Positions 15,388-22,889 of a stretch of DNA of 64,000 nucleotides are shown here, in pieces. A program made the translations under genes and the position numbers. Every line of letters begins with the position of its first letter. Positions within the stretch are counted from its first letter, which is position 1. This DNA is from Nonomuraea rubra (GTDB lineage: Bacteria > Actinomycetota > Actinomycetes > Streptosporangiales > Streptosporangiaceae). The stretch is from assembly GCF_014207985.1 (NCBI RefSeq), contig NZ_JACHMI010000001.1, forward strand, positions 5,067,001-5,131,000. The letters run 5' to 3'. The notes under the pieces were generated by a model. It was not told the origin of the DNA, made no database searches, and was given only the letters and a program-made list of their open reading frames with translations.

Positions 15388-16998
15388 ATGAGCATCTCTG
15401 AGCTGGACATCACCGCAGAAGAACTCGAACGGGCCGTACGGCCGGCGCCCCCCTCGATGGACCGGCTCCGCGACGACCTGGGCAGGCTGCGCCAGGACAT
15501 CGCCGACGGCGACCACCGGGGAGTGGAGCGGCAGCGCGCCCTGGGCAAGCGCACCGCGCGCGAGCGGCTGGACCTCCTGCTGGACGAGGGCTCGTTCGTC
15601 GAGCTCGACATGCTGCGCAGGCACCGGGCACAGGGGCTCGGCATGGAGCGGCAGCGGCCGCACACCGACGGGGTCGTCACCGGCTCGGGCACGATCGACG
15701 GCCGCCGCGTGTTCGTCTACGCGCAGGACTTCACCATCTACGGCGGCTCGCTCGGCGAGGCGCACGCCCTGAAGATCCAGAAGGTGATGGAGCTGGCGCT
15801 GTCCACCGGCGCCCCCTTCATCGGACTGAACGACAGCGGCGGCGCCAGGATCCAGGAAGGCGTCATGTCGCTGAACGGCTACGGCGGCATCTTCCAGCGC
15901 TACGTGCAGGCGTCCGGGGTGATCCCGCAGATCAGCGTGGTGCTCGGCCCGTGCGCGGGCGGCGCGGCCTACTCCACGGCGCTGGCCGACTTCACGTTCA
16001 TGGCCGGCGACACCGCCCAGCTCTACCTGACCGGGCCCGACGTGGTCGAGGCGGTGACGGGTGAGCGGGTGACGCACGCCGAGCTCGGCGGCGCCCAGGT
16101 GCACGGCAGCCGCTCGGGCGTGGCCACGTTCGTGCACGACGACGAGGAGGAGTGCCTGGCCTCCGTGCGCGACCTGCTGTCGATGTTGCCGAGCAACAAC
16201 CTGGGCCGGCCGCCCGCGGCGCCGCCCTGCGGCGCCACCACCGACCTGCGCCCCAGGCTTGCCGAGATCGTCCCCGCTGAGCAGAACAAGTTGTACGACA
16301 TGCGTGAGGTGCTGGCGGAGCTGGTGGACGACGGGGAGTTCCTGGAGACGCACCGGAACTGGGCGGGCAACGTGATCTGCGCCTTGGCCAGGATCGACGG
16401 TGAGGTGGTCGGCGTGGTGGCCAACCAGCCGACCGTGCTGGCCGGCGTGCTTGACGCGAAGGCCGCCCAGAAGGCGGCGCGCTTTGTGAGGTTCTGTGAT
16501 GCCTTCTCCATCCCGCTGGTGACCCTCGTGGACGTGCCCGGCTTCCTGCCCGGCAAGGACCAGGAGTACGAGGGCGTCATCAGGCACGGTGCCAAGCTGC
16601 TGTACGCCTACTGCGAGGCGACGGTGCCGCGCATCTCGGTCATCGTCAGGAAGGCGTACGGCGGCGCGTACATCGTCATGGACTCCCGCTCCATCGGCAC
16701 CGACCTGTCGCTGGCCTGGCCGACCAACGAGGTCGCCGTGATGGGCGCCGAGGGCGCCGTCAACATCATCTACCGCAGGCAGCTCGCCGCGGCCGCCGAC
16801 CCCGTCACCGAGCGCGCCGAGCTGCTCGAACGCTACAAGCGCGAGCTCATCCACCCCACCTACACCGCCGAGCGCGGACTCGTCGACGACGTGATCGACC
16901 CCGCGGAGACCAGGATGGCGATCGCCCGCGGCCTGGCCATGCTCCGCGACAAGCGCAAGCACAGCGCGCCGCGCAAGCACGGCAACGTCCCGCTCTGA
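15388..16998 (+). CDS. Acyl-CoA carboxylase beta subunit (carboxyltransferase)
   Basis: A 536-residue biotin-dependent carboxyltransferase of the propionyl/acetyl-CoA carboxylase family. It has the N-half GARIQEG...GYGGIF and GPCAGGAAYS (first oxyanion hole) and the C-half FLPGKDQEYEGVIRHGAKLL with RKAYGGAYIVM (second oxyanion hole). It would transfer CO2 from carboxybiotin to an acyl-CoA, making malonyl- or methylmalonyl-CoA. No biotinylated alpha subunit or epsilon subunit is nearby, so it must use one encoded elsewhere. In this locus it may raise malonyl-CoA supply for the enediyne PKS. AGGAGAA precedes the ATG at 15388. Confidence 0.93.
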   Translation: MSISELDITAEELERAVRPAPPSMDRLRDDLGRLRQDIADGDHRGVERQRALGKRTARERLDLLLDEGSFVELDMLRRHRAQGLGMERQRPHTDGVVTGSGTIDGRRVFVYAQDFTIYGGSLGEAHALKIQKVMELALSTGAPFIGLNDSGGARIQEGVMSLNGYGGIFQRYVQASGVIPQISVVLGPCAGGAAYSTALADFTFMAGDTAQLYLTGPDVVEAVTGERVTHAELGGAQVHGSRSGVATFVHDDEEECLASVRDLLSMLPSNNLGRPPAAPPCGATTDLRPRLAEIVPAEQNKLYDMREVLAELVDDGEFLETHRNWAGNVICALARIDGEVVGVVANQPTVLAGVLDAKAAQKAARFVRFCDAFSIPLVTLVDVPGFLPGKDQEYEGVIRHGAKLLYAYCEATVPRISVIVRKAYGGAYIVMDSRSIGTDLSLAWPTNEVAVMGAEGAVNIIYRRQLAAAADPVTERAELLERYKRELIHPTYTAERGLVDDVIDPAETRMAIARGLAMLRDKRKHSAPRKHGNVPL

Positions 16999-17019
16999 CC
17001 CTCCTCCTGACCTCCCTCC

Positions 17020-17041
17020 GCCCCCGCCCACCGGCGGGGGC
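17020..17041 (+). terminator. Hairpin terminator after the carboxylase gene
   Basis: 9-bp perfect stem GCCCCCGCC / GGCGGGGGC with loop CACC, 21 nt after the carboxylase stop. Confidence 0.65.
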
Positions 17042-17058
17042 TGAATAGCCGTACCCCC

Positions 17059-17089
17059 AGCCCGGCCCCGGCGTGCCCGAGGCCGGGCT
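17059..17089 (+). terminator. Second hairpin with short T tract
   Basis: 9-bp stem AGCCCGGCC / GGCCGGGCT followed by TTTCG. Together with the hairpin at 17020 it forms a tandem terminator isolating the carboxylase from the PPTase operon. Confidence 0.6.
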
Positions 17090-17237
17090 TTCGCATGCCC
17101 CGGAGCCCCTGCGCCCCCCTTCTGACAGCATGCGGTGCCTGGCCTGCAGCTTCCTGCCTCCCCTTCACCTCGATCGGCCGCCTCCGCGACCGCACAGTGG
17201 AGCTGTGAAGACATGGATCGGAGCAGGGAGGCACGAC

Positions 17238-17285
17238 ATGAAGCGCACTTTCCTCCGCGGACGGCGGTGCATGCCGCCATGGTGA
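17238..17285 (+). CDS. 15-residue mini-ORF, translationally coupled leader (tentative)
   Basis: ATG at 17238 preceded by GGGAGG at good distance (5-6 nt), encoding MKRTFLRGRRCMPPW and then TGA. Its end overlaps the likely ATG (17279) of the next gene, which itself has no good ribosome site. The simplest reading is a leader peptide that couples translation of the downstream gene. It is too short for codon statistics, so it may be fortuitous. Confidence 0.35.
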   Translation: MKRTFLRGRRCMPPW

Positions 17286-17560
17286 TCCAGCTGACGATGC
17301 GCCAGGCGCACGGCCTGCCGCTGCCGGCCTCGCCGGTGGACGGCATCCGCATCATGGCGCTGTTGCCCGCCGGCTGGCACAAGGACCTCGAACAGGCCAC
17401 CGGCGCCATCGTCATCCGCGTACGCCCCGACGAGCCGCTCACGAGCGCGCAGGTGGGCGAGCGGGTCCGGGAGATCCTCGCCAGCCCGGAGGTGGACCGG
17501 TGGGAACTGGTGGGCTGCCACCGCCTTGTCACACGTGACGTCAGGGAGGACGACAGATGA
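17279..17560 (+). CDS. Small protein of unknown function upstream of PPTase
   Basis: A 93-residue protein with a beta-alpha pattern (DGIRIMALLPAGWHKDLEQA, IVIRVRPDEPLTSAQVGERV, VDRWELVGCHRLVT). I do not recognise the family. The same frame extends upstream to an ATG at 17213, which would add 22 low-quality residues (DRSREARHEAH) with a weak ribosome site. The start at 17279 lies at the end of a 15-codon mini-ORF that has a good site. The stop overlaps the PPTase start (ATGA), so the two are coupled; it could assist the PPTase or be an unrelated cluster gene. Confidence 0.6.
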   Translation: MVIQLTMRQAHGLPLPASPVDGIRIMALLPAGWHKDLEQATGAIVIRVRPDEPLTSAQVGERVREILASPEVDRWELVGCHRLVTRDVREDDR

Positions 17561-18321
17561 TTGCTTCGGTGCTGACGCAGGGACAGTGCCAGATCTGGTG
17601 GGCGGGTCCGGACGACCGGACCGAGGAGAGCATGGCCGTGGTGCTGAACGAGCGCGAGCTGGGCAGGGCGGCCAGGTTCCGCCGCGCTGCCGACCGCCGC
17701 CGTTTCGTCACGGGAGCGTGGCTGCTGCGGACGGCGAGCGCCGCCCAGCTCGGCACCAGCCCGCAGGACGTGGCGGTCGACCGTTCGTGCCCGGATTGCG
17801 ACCGCTACCACGGCAAGCCCGAGCTCAAGGGCGACGGCGCCCACCTGCACGTGTCGATCTCGCACTCCGGCGACCGGGTCGTGGTGGCGCTGACCGAGGA
17901 GGGGCCGCTGGGCGTGGACGTGGAGGCCGTCCCCGCCGAGCCCGTGGACGACCTGGCGCGCTGCGCGCTCACGGCCTGGGAGCAGGCCCAGCTCGACGCG
18001 CTGCCGCGGCACGAGCGTTACGAGGCCTTCGTCAGGCTCTGGGTACGCAAGGAGGCGGCGCTCAAGGCGACCGGGCACGGCCTGCGGATCTCGCCCACGG
18101 AGGTGGAGGTCAGCGGCCCCTTCGCCGAGCCGGCGCTGCTGAGCTGGCCGCTCGACATCCCGCCCGCGCACGTGCGCTTCCGCTCGCTGCACCCCGGCGA
18201 CGGGTACGTCGCCACGGTCGCGGTCATCACCGGGGAGAGCGCCGTCACCGTCGCGGAGAGGAGGGCACTGCCGGGGCGTACGACGCGCGTGGTGGACGAC
18301 GGCCTGCTCGTGGCCGCCTGA
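17557..18321 (+). CDS. Sfp-type 4'-phosphopantetheinyl transferase, stand-alone
   Basis: A 254-residue PPTase that transfers phosphopantetheine from CoA to a carrier-protein Ser. Motifs are complete: HVSISHSGDRVVVAL, LGVDVEAV (Mg ligands Asp121 and Glu123) and RLWVRKEAALKATGHGL (Trp162, Lys165, Glu166). A Cys-rich CPDCDRYHGKP segment sits in the usual substrate loop. It overlaps the small gene upstream and is followed by a strong terminator. Because the PPTase domain fused to the enediyne PKS in this locus has lost its key residues, this enzyme is the best candidate for activating that synthase in trans. Confidence 0.93.
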   Translation: MIASVLTQGQCQIWWAGPDDRTEESMAVVLNERELGRAARFRRAADRRRFVTGAWLLRTASAAQLGTSPQDVAVDRSCPDCDRYHGKPELKGDGAHLHVSISHSGDRVVVALTEEGPLGVDVEAVPAEPVDDLARCALTAWEQAQLDALPRHERYEAFVRLWVRKEAALKATGHGLRISPTEVEVSGPFAEPALLSWPLDIPPAHVRFRSLHPGDGYVATVAVITGESAVTVAERRALPGRTTRVVDDGLLVAA

Positions 18322-18326
18322 CGCGA

Positions 18327-18361
18327 GAGGCCCCGCCCTTCCAGCCGGAGGGCGGGGCCTC
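18327..18361. terminator. Hairpin terminator, 13-bp perfect stem
   Basis: GAGGCCCCGCCCT and AGGGCGGGGCCTC around a 9-nt loop, 5 nt after the PPTase stop and 18 nt before the stop of the convergent minus-strand gene; likely bidirectional. Confidence 0.8.
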
Positions 18362-18379
18362 GCCGTGTCCGGGCCGCTG

Positions 18380-18883
18380 TCACGAGCGCGTGGGGCGCGG
18401 GGTGCGGGTGCGGCGGCCGTACTGGGACCACAGGATGGCCGCGGCGGCGGCCAGCAGCAGGGCGCGGAACATCCACTCGCCGGAGCCGCCGGGCCCGTAC
18501 ACGCGGGCGGGCGCGCCCACGTCCACGGCGGGGACGGGCAGGCCGGCCCGGTGCGTGGAGCGGTCGCTGCCGTACAGCTCGACGCCGCGCAGCAGGACCG
18601 TCCCGCCGGCGGCGCTGAAGTCGCCGGTCCACACGCACGACTCGTGGCCGGGATGCTGGACGCAGCTCAGGGCGCGCGGGACGAAGCGGCCCTCCTGGCC
18701 GTCCGCGAACGCGGCGCGCACGACCGTACCGGCGTTCTGGGCGCCCAGGAAGGCCAGCAGGCCCGCGAAGAGCATGAGCGTCACGGTGAAGGCGGACGGG
18801 CGCGCCCGCCTGCGCGTCACCGTCGGCGCGGTCGGTGCGGTCGGCACGGTCGGCGCGGTCGGTGCGGTCGGCACGGTCGTCAC
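18380..18883 (-). CDS. Membrane protein, unknown function, two TM segments
   Basis: A 167-residue protein. The GTG start at 18883 overlaps the TGA of the upstream gene (GTGA). The N-terminus is a PTAPT-rich stretch produced by a DNA tandem repeat, followed by TM1 (FTVTLMLFAGLLAFLG), an outer domain of about 85 residues with two Cys (SCVQHPGHESCVW) that could form a disulfide, and TM2 near the C-terminus (FRALLLAAAAAILW). No family is recognised. Coupling to the His-rich membrane protein suggests a two-protein membrane unit. Confidence 0.75.
   Translation of the reverse strand: MTTVPTAPTAPTVPTAPTAPTVTRRRARPSAFTVTLMLFAGLLAFLGAQNAGTVVRAAFADGQEGRFVPRALSCVQHPGHESCVWTGDFSAAGGTVLLRGVELYGSDRSTHRAGLPVPAVDVGAPARVYGPGGSGEWMFRALLLAAAAAILWSQYGRRTRTPRPTRS
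18822..18875. repeat. Two perfect 27-bp tandem copies (9-bp sub-repeats)
   Basis: Units 18822-18848 and 18849-18875 are identical, each built of three GTCGG-type 9-mers. On the minus strand they encode the PTAPTAPTV repeat at the N-terminus of the membrane protein. Confidence 0.9.
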
Positions 18884-19422
18884 CAGCTCGGCGCCACGGC
18901 GCACGTGCACCGCATGCCGGCGCCCTCGGACACGCGGGGACGCCGGTGCAGCAGCACCGCCACCACCATCGGTGCGAACACCAGCGCGTTGTAGAACAGG
19001 TGCAGCTCCATGCGCGGCACCAGGAGCTGGATGAGGCTCGTCGGGGCGGGACGGCCCAGCAGGTTCGCGCCCGCCAGCGCCTGGACGAGCAGTAGCAGAT
19101 GCTCCAGGTGGTGCCAGACCTGGATGCCGAGCGAGACGTTCCACCACGTACGCGACCTGCCGACGAACCCGCCGCGCAACAGGATCAGGCCGATCAGCAT
19201 GATCAACGCGTAGCCGTAGTGCATCCACTCGGAGGAGACGAGCCACGGGAACGGCACGCCCAGCAGGCCACGCGCCTCCTTCAGCGGCCAGCCCAGCGCG
19301 TACACCTGGACGGCCTGCGCGAGGTGCTCGCCCCAGTGGGCGACCACCACGACCATGAACGCTCCGAGCGCGGCCTTGTGATGCCGCGCGTTGAGACCGG
19401 CGGGCACCGCTTCAGTGCGCAT
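18880..19422 (-). CDS. His-rich integral membrane protein, unknown function
   Basis: A 180-residue protein with four hydrophobic helices: FMVVVVAHWGEHLAQAV, YALIMLIGLILLRGGF, GIQVWHHLEHLLLLVQA and LFYNALVFAPMVVAVLL. Histidines repeat at helix positions (HWGEH, EWMHY, HHLEH, MELHLF), a pattern suggestive of metal or heme ligation in the membrane, though no named family is recognised with confidence. Similar small membrane proteins occur in other actinomycetes. It is the first gene of a coupled pair with the gene at 18883. The ATG at 19422 follows a long inverted repeat. Confidence 0.78.
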   Translation of the reverse strand: MRTEAVPAGLNARHHKAALGAFMVVVVAHWGEHLAQAVQVYALGWPLKEARGLLGVPFPWLVSSEWMHYGYALIMLIGLILLRGGFVGRSRTWWNVSLGIQVWHHLEHLLLLVQALAGANLLGRPAPTSLIQLLVPRMELHLFYNALVFAPMVVAVLLHRRPRVSEGAGMRCTCAVAPSW

Positions 19423-19429
19423 GCGCGTA

Positions 19430-19473
19430 CCTCGATTCTGACCTGGGGATCTTCACCCCAGCCTGAATCGAGG
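19430..19473 (-). terminator. Long interrupted hairpin between isochorismatase and membrane gene
   Basis: CCTCGATTC ... GAATCGAGG outer arms (9 bp) with an inner CTGGGG/CCCCAG stem. It lies 16 nt after the isochorismatase stop (minus strand) and 8 nt before the membrane-protein ATG, so it can be a terminator or an operator of the latter. Confidence 0.5.
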
Positions 19474-19489
19474 CACGGGACGTGGCATC

Positions 19490-20137
19490 TCAGAGCGTGC
19501 GCAGTTGGGTGAGGAGCTGCTTGGTGGTCATCGTGACGCCGCAGGAGCCGGCCACGAAGCGGAGCGTCTGCAGGTGCTCGGCCGCGGTGCGGTCGGCGAT
19601 GGCGTCGGCCACGATGTAGGGCTGGACGTCGTGGGTGAAGGCGTCGAGGGCCGTCGCCAGGACGCCGGCGTGGGCGTACACGCCCGCGATGATGAGCTGG
19701 TCGCGGCCGGACTCGCGCAGCCGCCACAGCAGCGTGGAGTCGTGAAAGGCGCTGTAGCGCTTCTTGGCGATGAGCCAGTCGTGCGATCTGGGCGCCACGC
19801 ACTCGGGGAAGCGCCGCTGCGCGGGATCCAGCCTGAGCCCGCGCTCCTCCTGGAAGTCCTTGAGCAGCCCCTGCTGCTGCTCGGTCATGAGGCCGGGCTG
19901 CGCCGCGTACGCCACGGGCACGCGCAGCCGCGTGCACCGCTCGCGCAGCTCCGCCACGTTCCTCAGCAGGTCGCGCAGCGGGGCCTCGCCGTGCGGGAAG
20001 GCGTCCAGCACGGTGTTCCGCATGTCGAGCAGCAGGAGCACGGCACGCCGCGGATCGGGCGTCCACGGCGGAGTGTTCTCGGGCAGCTCGCCCGTGTCCG
20101 GCATCGGATAAGGCTCGAATTCCGCAACAATCGTCAT
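19490..20137 (-). CDS. PhzD-like isochorismatase family hydrolase
   Basis: A 215-residue cysteine-hydrolase-fold protein close to PhzD: PYPMPDTGELPENTPPW at the N-terminus, VLLLLDMRN with the catalytic Asp, AAQPGLMTEQQQGLLKDF, DWLIAKKRYSAFHDSTLL with the catalytic Lys, and GVYAHAGVLATALDAF in which the nucleophilic Cys is absent, as in PhzD and isochorismatases. QPYIVADAIAD follows. It would cleave the vinyl ether of isochorismate or aminodeoxyisochorismate. The usual partner (ADIC or isochorismate synthase) is not in the window. It suggests a chorismate-derived dihydroxy- or amino-aryl acid as a side moiety. Divergent from the 20492 monooxygenase. Confidence 0.9.
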   Translation of the reverse strand: MTIVAEFEPYPMPDTGELPENTPPWTPDPRRAVLLLLDMRNTVLDAFPHGEAPLRDLLRNVAELRERCTRLRVPVAYAAQPGLMTEQQQGLLKDFQEERGLRLDPAQRRFPECVAPRSHDWLIAKKRYSAFHDSTLLWRLRESGRDQLIIAGVYAHAGVLATALDAFTHDVQPYIVADAIADRTAAEHLQTLRFVAGSCGVTMTTKQLLTQLRTL

Positions 20138-20207
20138 GTCAGTTCACCCGCAGAATCTCGACTTTCTTTCATGATCGCCCTCGGGCGAATGCCGCGGAAA
20201 GGTGGTA

Positions 20208-20237
20208 CGGCGGCAGGAAGCTGCCTTCCTGTCGCCG
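20208..20237 (-). terminator. Hairpin downstream of the 30-residue peptide gene
   Basis: 13-nt arms with one mismatch (CGGCG-x-CAGGAAG, loop CTGC, CTTCCTG-x-CGCCG), 12 nt after the peptide stop on the minus strand. No other gene needs a terminator here. Confidence 0.55.
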
Positions 20238-20249
20238 TTTCTTGCCAGC

Positions 20250-20342
20250 CTAGAAAGGCAGTTTCCTGCCGGACGGCGTGCGCAGGTCGAGCTGGGTGGG
20301 AGCGGGCTTCTTGGTGGGCTTGGAAACGCGAATACGTCGCAT
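20250..20342 (-). CDS. 30-residue basic peptide, candidate small-protein or RiPP-precursor gene
   Basis: Reads MRRIRVSKPTKKPAPTQ then LDLRTPSGRKLPF, then TAG. GGAG lies 6 nt before the ATG. From codon 7 on, almost every third position is G or C (about 24 of 30 overall), as in genuine genes here, and a hairpin follows the stop by 12 nt. It is strongly basic, Pro-rich and has no Cys. It sits alone in the 354-bp gap between the isochorismatase and monooxygenase genes. No family is recognised. Being too short for standard gene callers it would usually be missed. Possible roles: RiPP-like substrate for the YcaO protein (Ser/Thr only), regulator, or ribosome-associated peptide. Confidence 0.5.
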   Translation of the reverse strand: MRRIRVSKPTKKPAPTQLDLRTPSGRKLPF

Positions 20343-20491
20343 GATGAACTCCGTTCGGATTCCCCTGCCAGCGACGGTAACCGCCCGCGCGAACGCGATG
20401 TTCTCGTGCCGTGCCCCGCGCGGAAGAGCGCAATCTGGGAGATGTACGCGCGGTTGCGGAGTGCGAGTCTCGTGGACGACGAGGAGGCGCG

Positions 20492-21643
20492 ATGCTGAAT
20501 CTCCCGACGCCCAGCGGAGCCGAGCTCGTCGCCCGCGCGGCGGACCTGGGCAGGGCCCTGCGCGGCAGGGCGGCCTGGGCCGAACGCAACGGCGCGCCGC
20601 ACGCCGAGACCGTCGAGGCCATGACGCTGGCGGGCGTCTTCCGGCTGTGCGTGCCCGCCCGCTTCGGCGGCTACGAGGCGGACGCGGCCACCGTGGCAGC
20701 GGTCGCCGCCGAGCTGGCCAGGGCCGACGGCGCCGCCGCCTGGGCCGCCGCGGCCTCGTGGAGCGCGGCGTGGGCCGGCACGATGTTCCCCGGCCAGGCG
20801 CAGGAGGACGTGTTCCGCGGCGCCGACGTCCGCATGTGCGGCACCCTGCGCCCCACCGCGATGGCCTTCGAGACCGGTGACGGCATCGAGATCAACGGCA
20901 GGTGGGGGCAGATCGCCGGTGCGGCGCACAGCCAGTGGCAGCTCATCGCCGCGATGCGGGTGGGCGCCGACGGCAGGCCCACGCACGTCCTGGCTTTGGT
21001 CCGGACGTCCGACCTGCGGCTCGTGGACGGCTGGGACGCCCCGGGGCTGCGCGGCTGCGGCGGCGCCGGCACGGTCGCGGACCACGTGTTCGTCCCCGCC
21101 CATCGCGTGCTGCCGCTGCGCGACGCCCTCCGGGGTACGGCGCCGCGCGCCCCGCTGGTGCCGTTCGCCTCGGTCTGCGCGGCCGGTACGGCGGTGGGCC
21201 TTGCGCGCGCCGCCAGGGAGGCGTTCTCCGAGCGCGTCACGTACGGGCGGCTCGCCGACACCGACTACGAGAGCCGGGCCGCCGCGCCCATGACCCACCT
21301 CCAGGTCGCGGACGCCACCATGAAGATCGACGAGGCGGAGTTCCACACGCGCCGCCTGGCCGGGCTCGTCGACGGCAAGGCGGCGCGGTCGGAGCCGTGG
21401 AGCCTGGCCGAGCGCGCCAGGGCGCGGGCGGAGGCGGGGGAGGTGTGCAGGCTCGCCAGGCAGGCGGCCGACACGCTGGCCGCGGCGGGCGACGAGACGT
21501 CGATCCGCGACGACGAGCCCCTCCACCGCATCGCCCGCGACCTGGCCACCATGTCCCTGCACAGCCTGACCCACCCCGCCACCGGCGCCGAACTGTACGG
21601 CCGCACCCTGTGCGGCCTCCCTCCTCACACGCTCTATGTCTGA
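20492..21643 (+). CDS. Flavin-dependent monooxygenase, acyl-CoA-dehydrogenase fold (HpaB/HsaA-like)
   Basis: A 383-residue group D flavin hydroxylase. The N-terminal helical domain (RLCVPARFGGYEADAATVAA, ADGAAAWAAAAS), the beta domain (GRWGQIAGAAHSQWQLIAAM; GCGGAGTVADHVFVPAHRVL) and the C-terminal helices are as in HsaA, HpaB and SgcC. It uses FADH2 supplied by a separate reductase; the reductase at 3238 is the natural partner. It probably hydroxylates a phenolic substrate or carrier-bound tyrosine/aryl acid. ATG at 20492 has GAGGAGG 4 nt upstream; earlier in-frame starts lack a site. Divergent from the PhzD-like gene, sharing its promoter region. Confidence 0.87.
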   Translation: MLNLPTPSGAELVARAADLGRALRGRAAWAERNGAPHAETVEAMTLAGVFRLCVPARFGGYEADAATVAAVAAELARADGAAAWAAAASWSAAWAGTMFPGQAQEDVFRGADVRMCGTLRPTAMAFETGDGIEINGRWGQIAGAAHSQWQLIAAMRVGADGRPTHVLALVRTSDLRLVDGWDAPGLRGCGGAGTVADHVFVPAHRVLPLRDALRGTAPRAPLVPFASVCAAGTAVGLARAAREAFSERVTYGRLADTDYESRAAAPMTHLQVADATMKIDEAEFHTRRLAGLVDGKAARSEPWSLAERARARAEAGEVCRLARQAADTLAAAGDETSIRDDEPLHRIARDLATMSLHSLTHPATGAELYGRTLCGLPPHTLYV

Positions 21644-21741
21644 CCCTGCCGCACTCGCGCGAGCCAGGTCCTGGGCAGGGTGCCAAGCCGGATGCTGTGC
21701 TGCGCGGTGCCGGGCGGCGCTGTGGCGGGCGTGTTGCGGGG

Positions 21742-22719
21742 TCAGCCGGTCGCGGCCGTGTCGTGCCTGCCGTGCGGGCCGCCCGCCGGGCCGGGCCAGG
21801 AGCTGACGATGCGGGAGCGGCCCGCGTTGCCCGCGCCGAGCACGTCCGTGAGCGCGCGCAGGCGTGCGGGGTCACCCGAGCGCAACGCGGCCACCACGGA
21901 GCTGAGGTCACCGGCGACGGCCTCCAGCACGTCGGCGACGGGCTCGGCGTTGTGCTCCAGGATGTCGCACCACAGCCCGGAAGGCCCGCCCGCCACCCGC
22001 GTGACGTCCAGGAGCCCCCGCCCGGCGAGGATCAGCGCCGCTTCCCCCGAGCCGGCGAAGCGTGCCGCCAGCGACGACGACACCACGTGTGGCGCGTGCG
22101 ACACCGCGGCGGCGGCCCGGTCGTGCGCCTCCGCCTCCATCGGCACCACCCGGGCACCGCACGTGGTCACCAGCGTGGTCACGGCCCGCACGGCTTGCGG
22201 CGACAGCGCCGGATGGTGGCACACCGCCCACGCCCGCCCCTCGAACAGGTCGGCGCTCGCCGCCCCGGGCCCGGACGACTCGCGCCCGGCCATCGGATGC
22301 CCGGGAACGAAGGAGGTCAGATCGCACCCGGCGGCCCCGGCCCCGGCCAGCAGCCGCGCCTTGACGCTGGCCACGTCCGTGTAGAGCACCCCGAGCGCGC
22401 GCTCCTGCGCCCACCGCAACACCGGCACGACGGTGGACGGCGGCGTGGCGATCACCACCACATCAGCCGGCCCCCGCCCCCAGGGCGCCTCCCCGCCCGC
22501 CGCCACGTCCCCGACCAGCGCCGCACCCCCGGTCAACGGCACGCCCGCGCCTCTGCGCGCGGCCGTCTCCACCGCTCGCGGGTCCCGGTCGGCGAGTGCC
22601 ACGCGCACGCCGGCCCGCCGCAGGGCGAGCCCCACGGACGTGCCGATCAACCCGCACCCGATCACCGTGACCTTGCGGACCGCCCACCCGGGCGTCGTCG
22701 AGATGCCAGATCCTGACAT
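21742..22719 (-). CDS. tyrA: Prephenate dehydrogenase
   Basis: A 325-residue NAD-dependent enzyme that makes 4-hydroxyphenylpyruvate. The Rossmann motif VTVIGCGLIGTSVGLAL is at the N-terminus, and the diagnostic FVPGHPMAGRESSGPGAA with DLFEGRAW follows, then SHAPHVVSS. There is no ACT domain. The upstream in-frame extension to 22866 is Arg-rich without conservation, so the ATG at 22719 (AGGGGAAGG upstream) is preferred. A tyrA copy in an enediyne cluster may raise tyrosine supply for a tyrosine-derived moiety, but it could also be a housekeeping gene. Sequence between 21644 and 21741 holds nothing notable. Confidence 0.93.
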   Translation of the reverse strand: MSGSGISTTPGWAVRKVTVIGCGLIGTSVGLALRRAGVRVALADRDPRAVETAARRGAGVPLTGGAALVGDVAAGGEAPWGRGPADVVVIATPPSTVVPVLRWAQERALGVLYTDVASVKARLLAGAGAAGCDLTSFVPGHPMAGRESSGPGAASADLFEGRAWAVCHHPALSPQAVRAVTTLVTTCGARVVPMEAEAHDRAAAAVSHAPHVVSSSLAARFAGSGEAALILAGRGLLDVTRVAGGPSGLWCDILEHNAEPVADVLEAVAGDLSSVVAALRSGDPARLRALTDVLGAGNAGRSRIVSSWPGPAGGPHGRHDTAATG

Positions 22720-22889
22720 GGCAGTGCCTTCCCCTGGGCCTTTCCCCTGACGTGGCTTCACGCCCCATGGTGGCCGCCCCCCACGCCGCCGGGCAGCGCC
22801 CCGCCGGGTCCCCTTGCTGCACCGGCACGGCACCTTCCTGCCACGCCGTCCCGGGGTGGGGGCCACCCCGCCCGGCCTACGCTCGCGGC

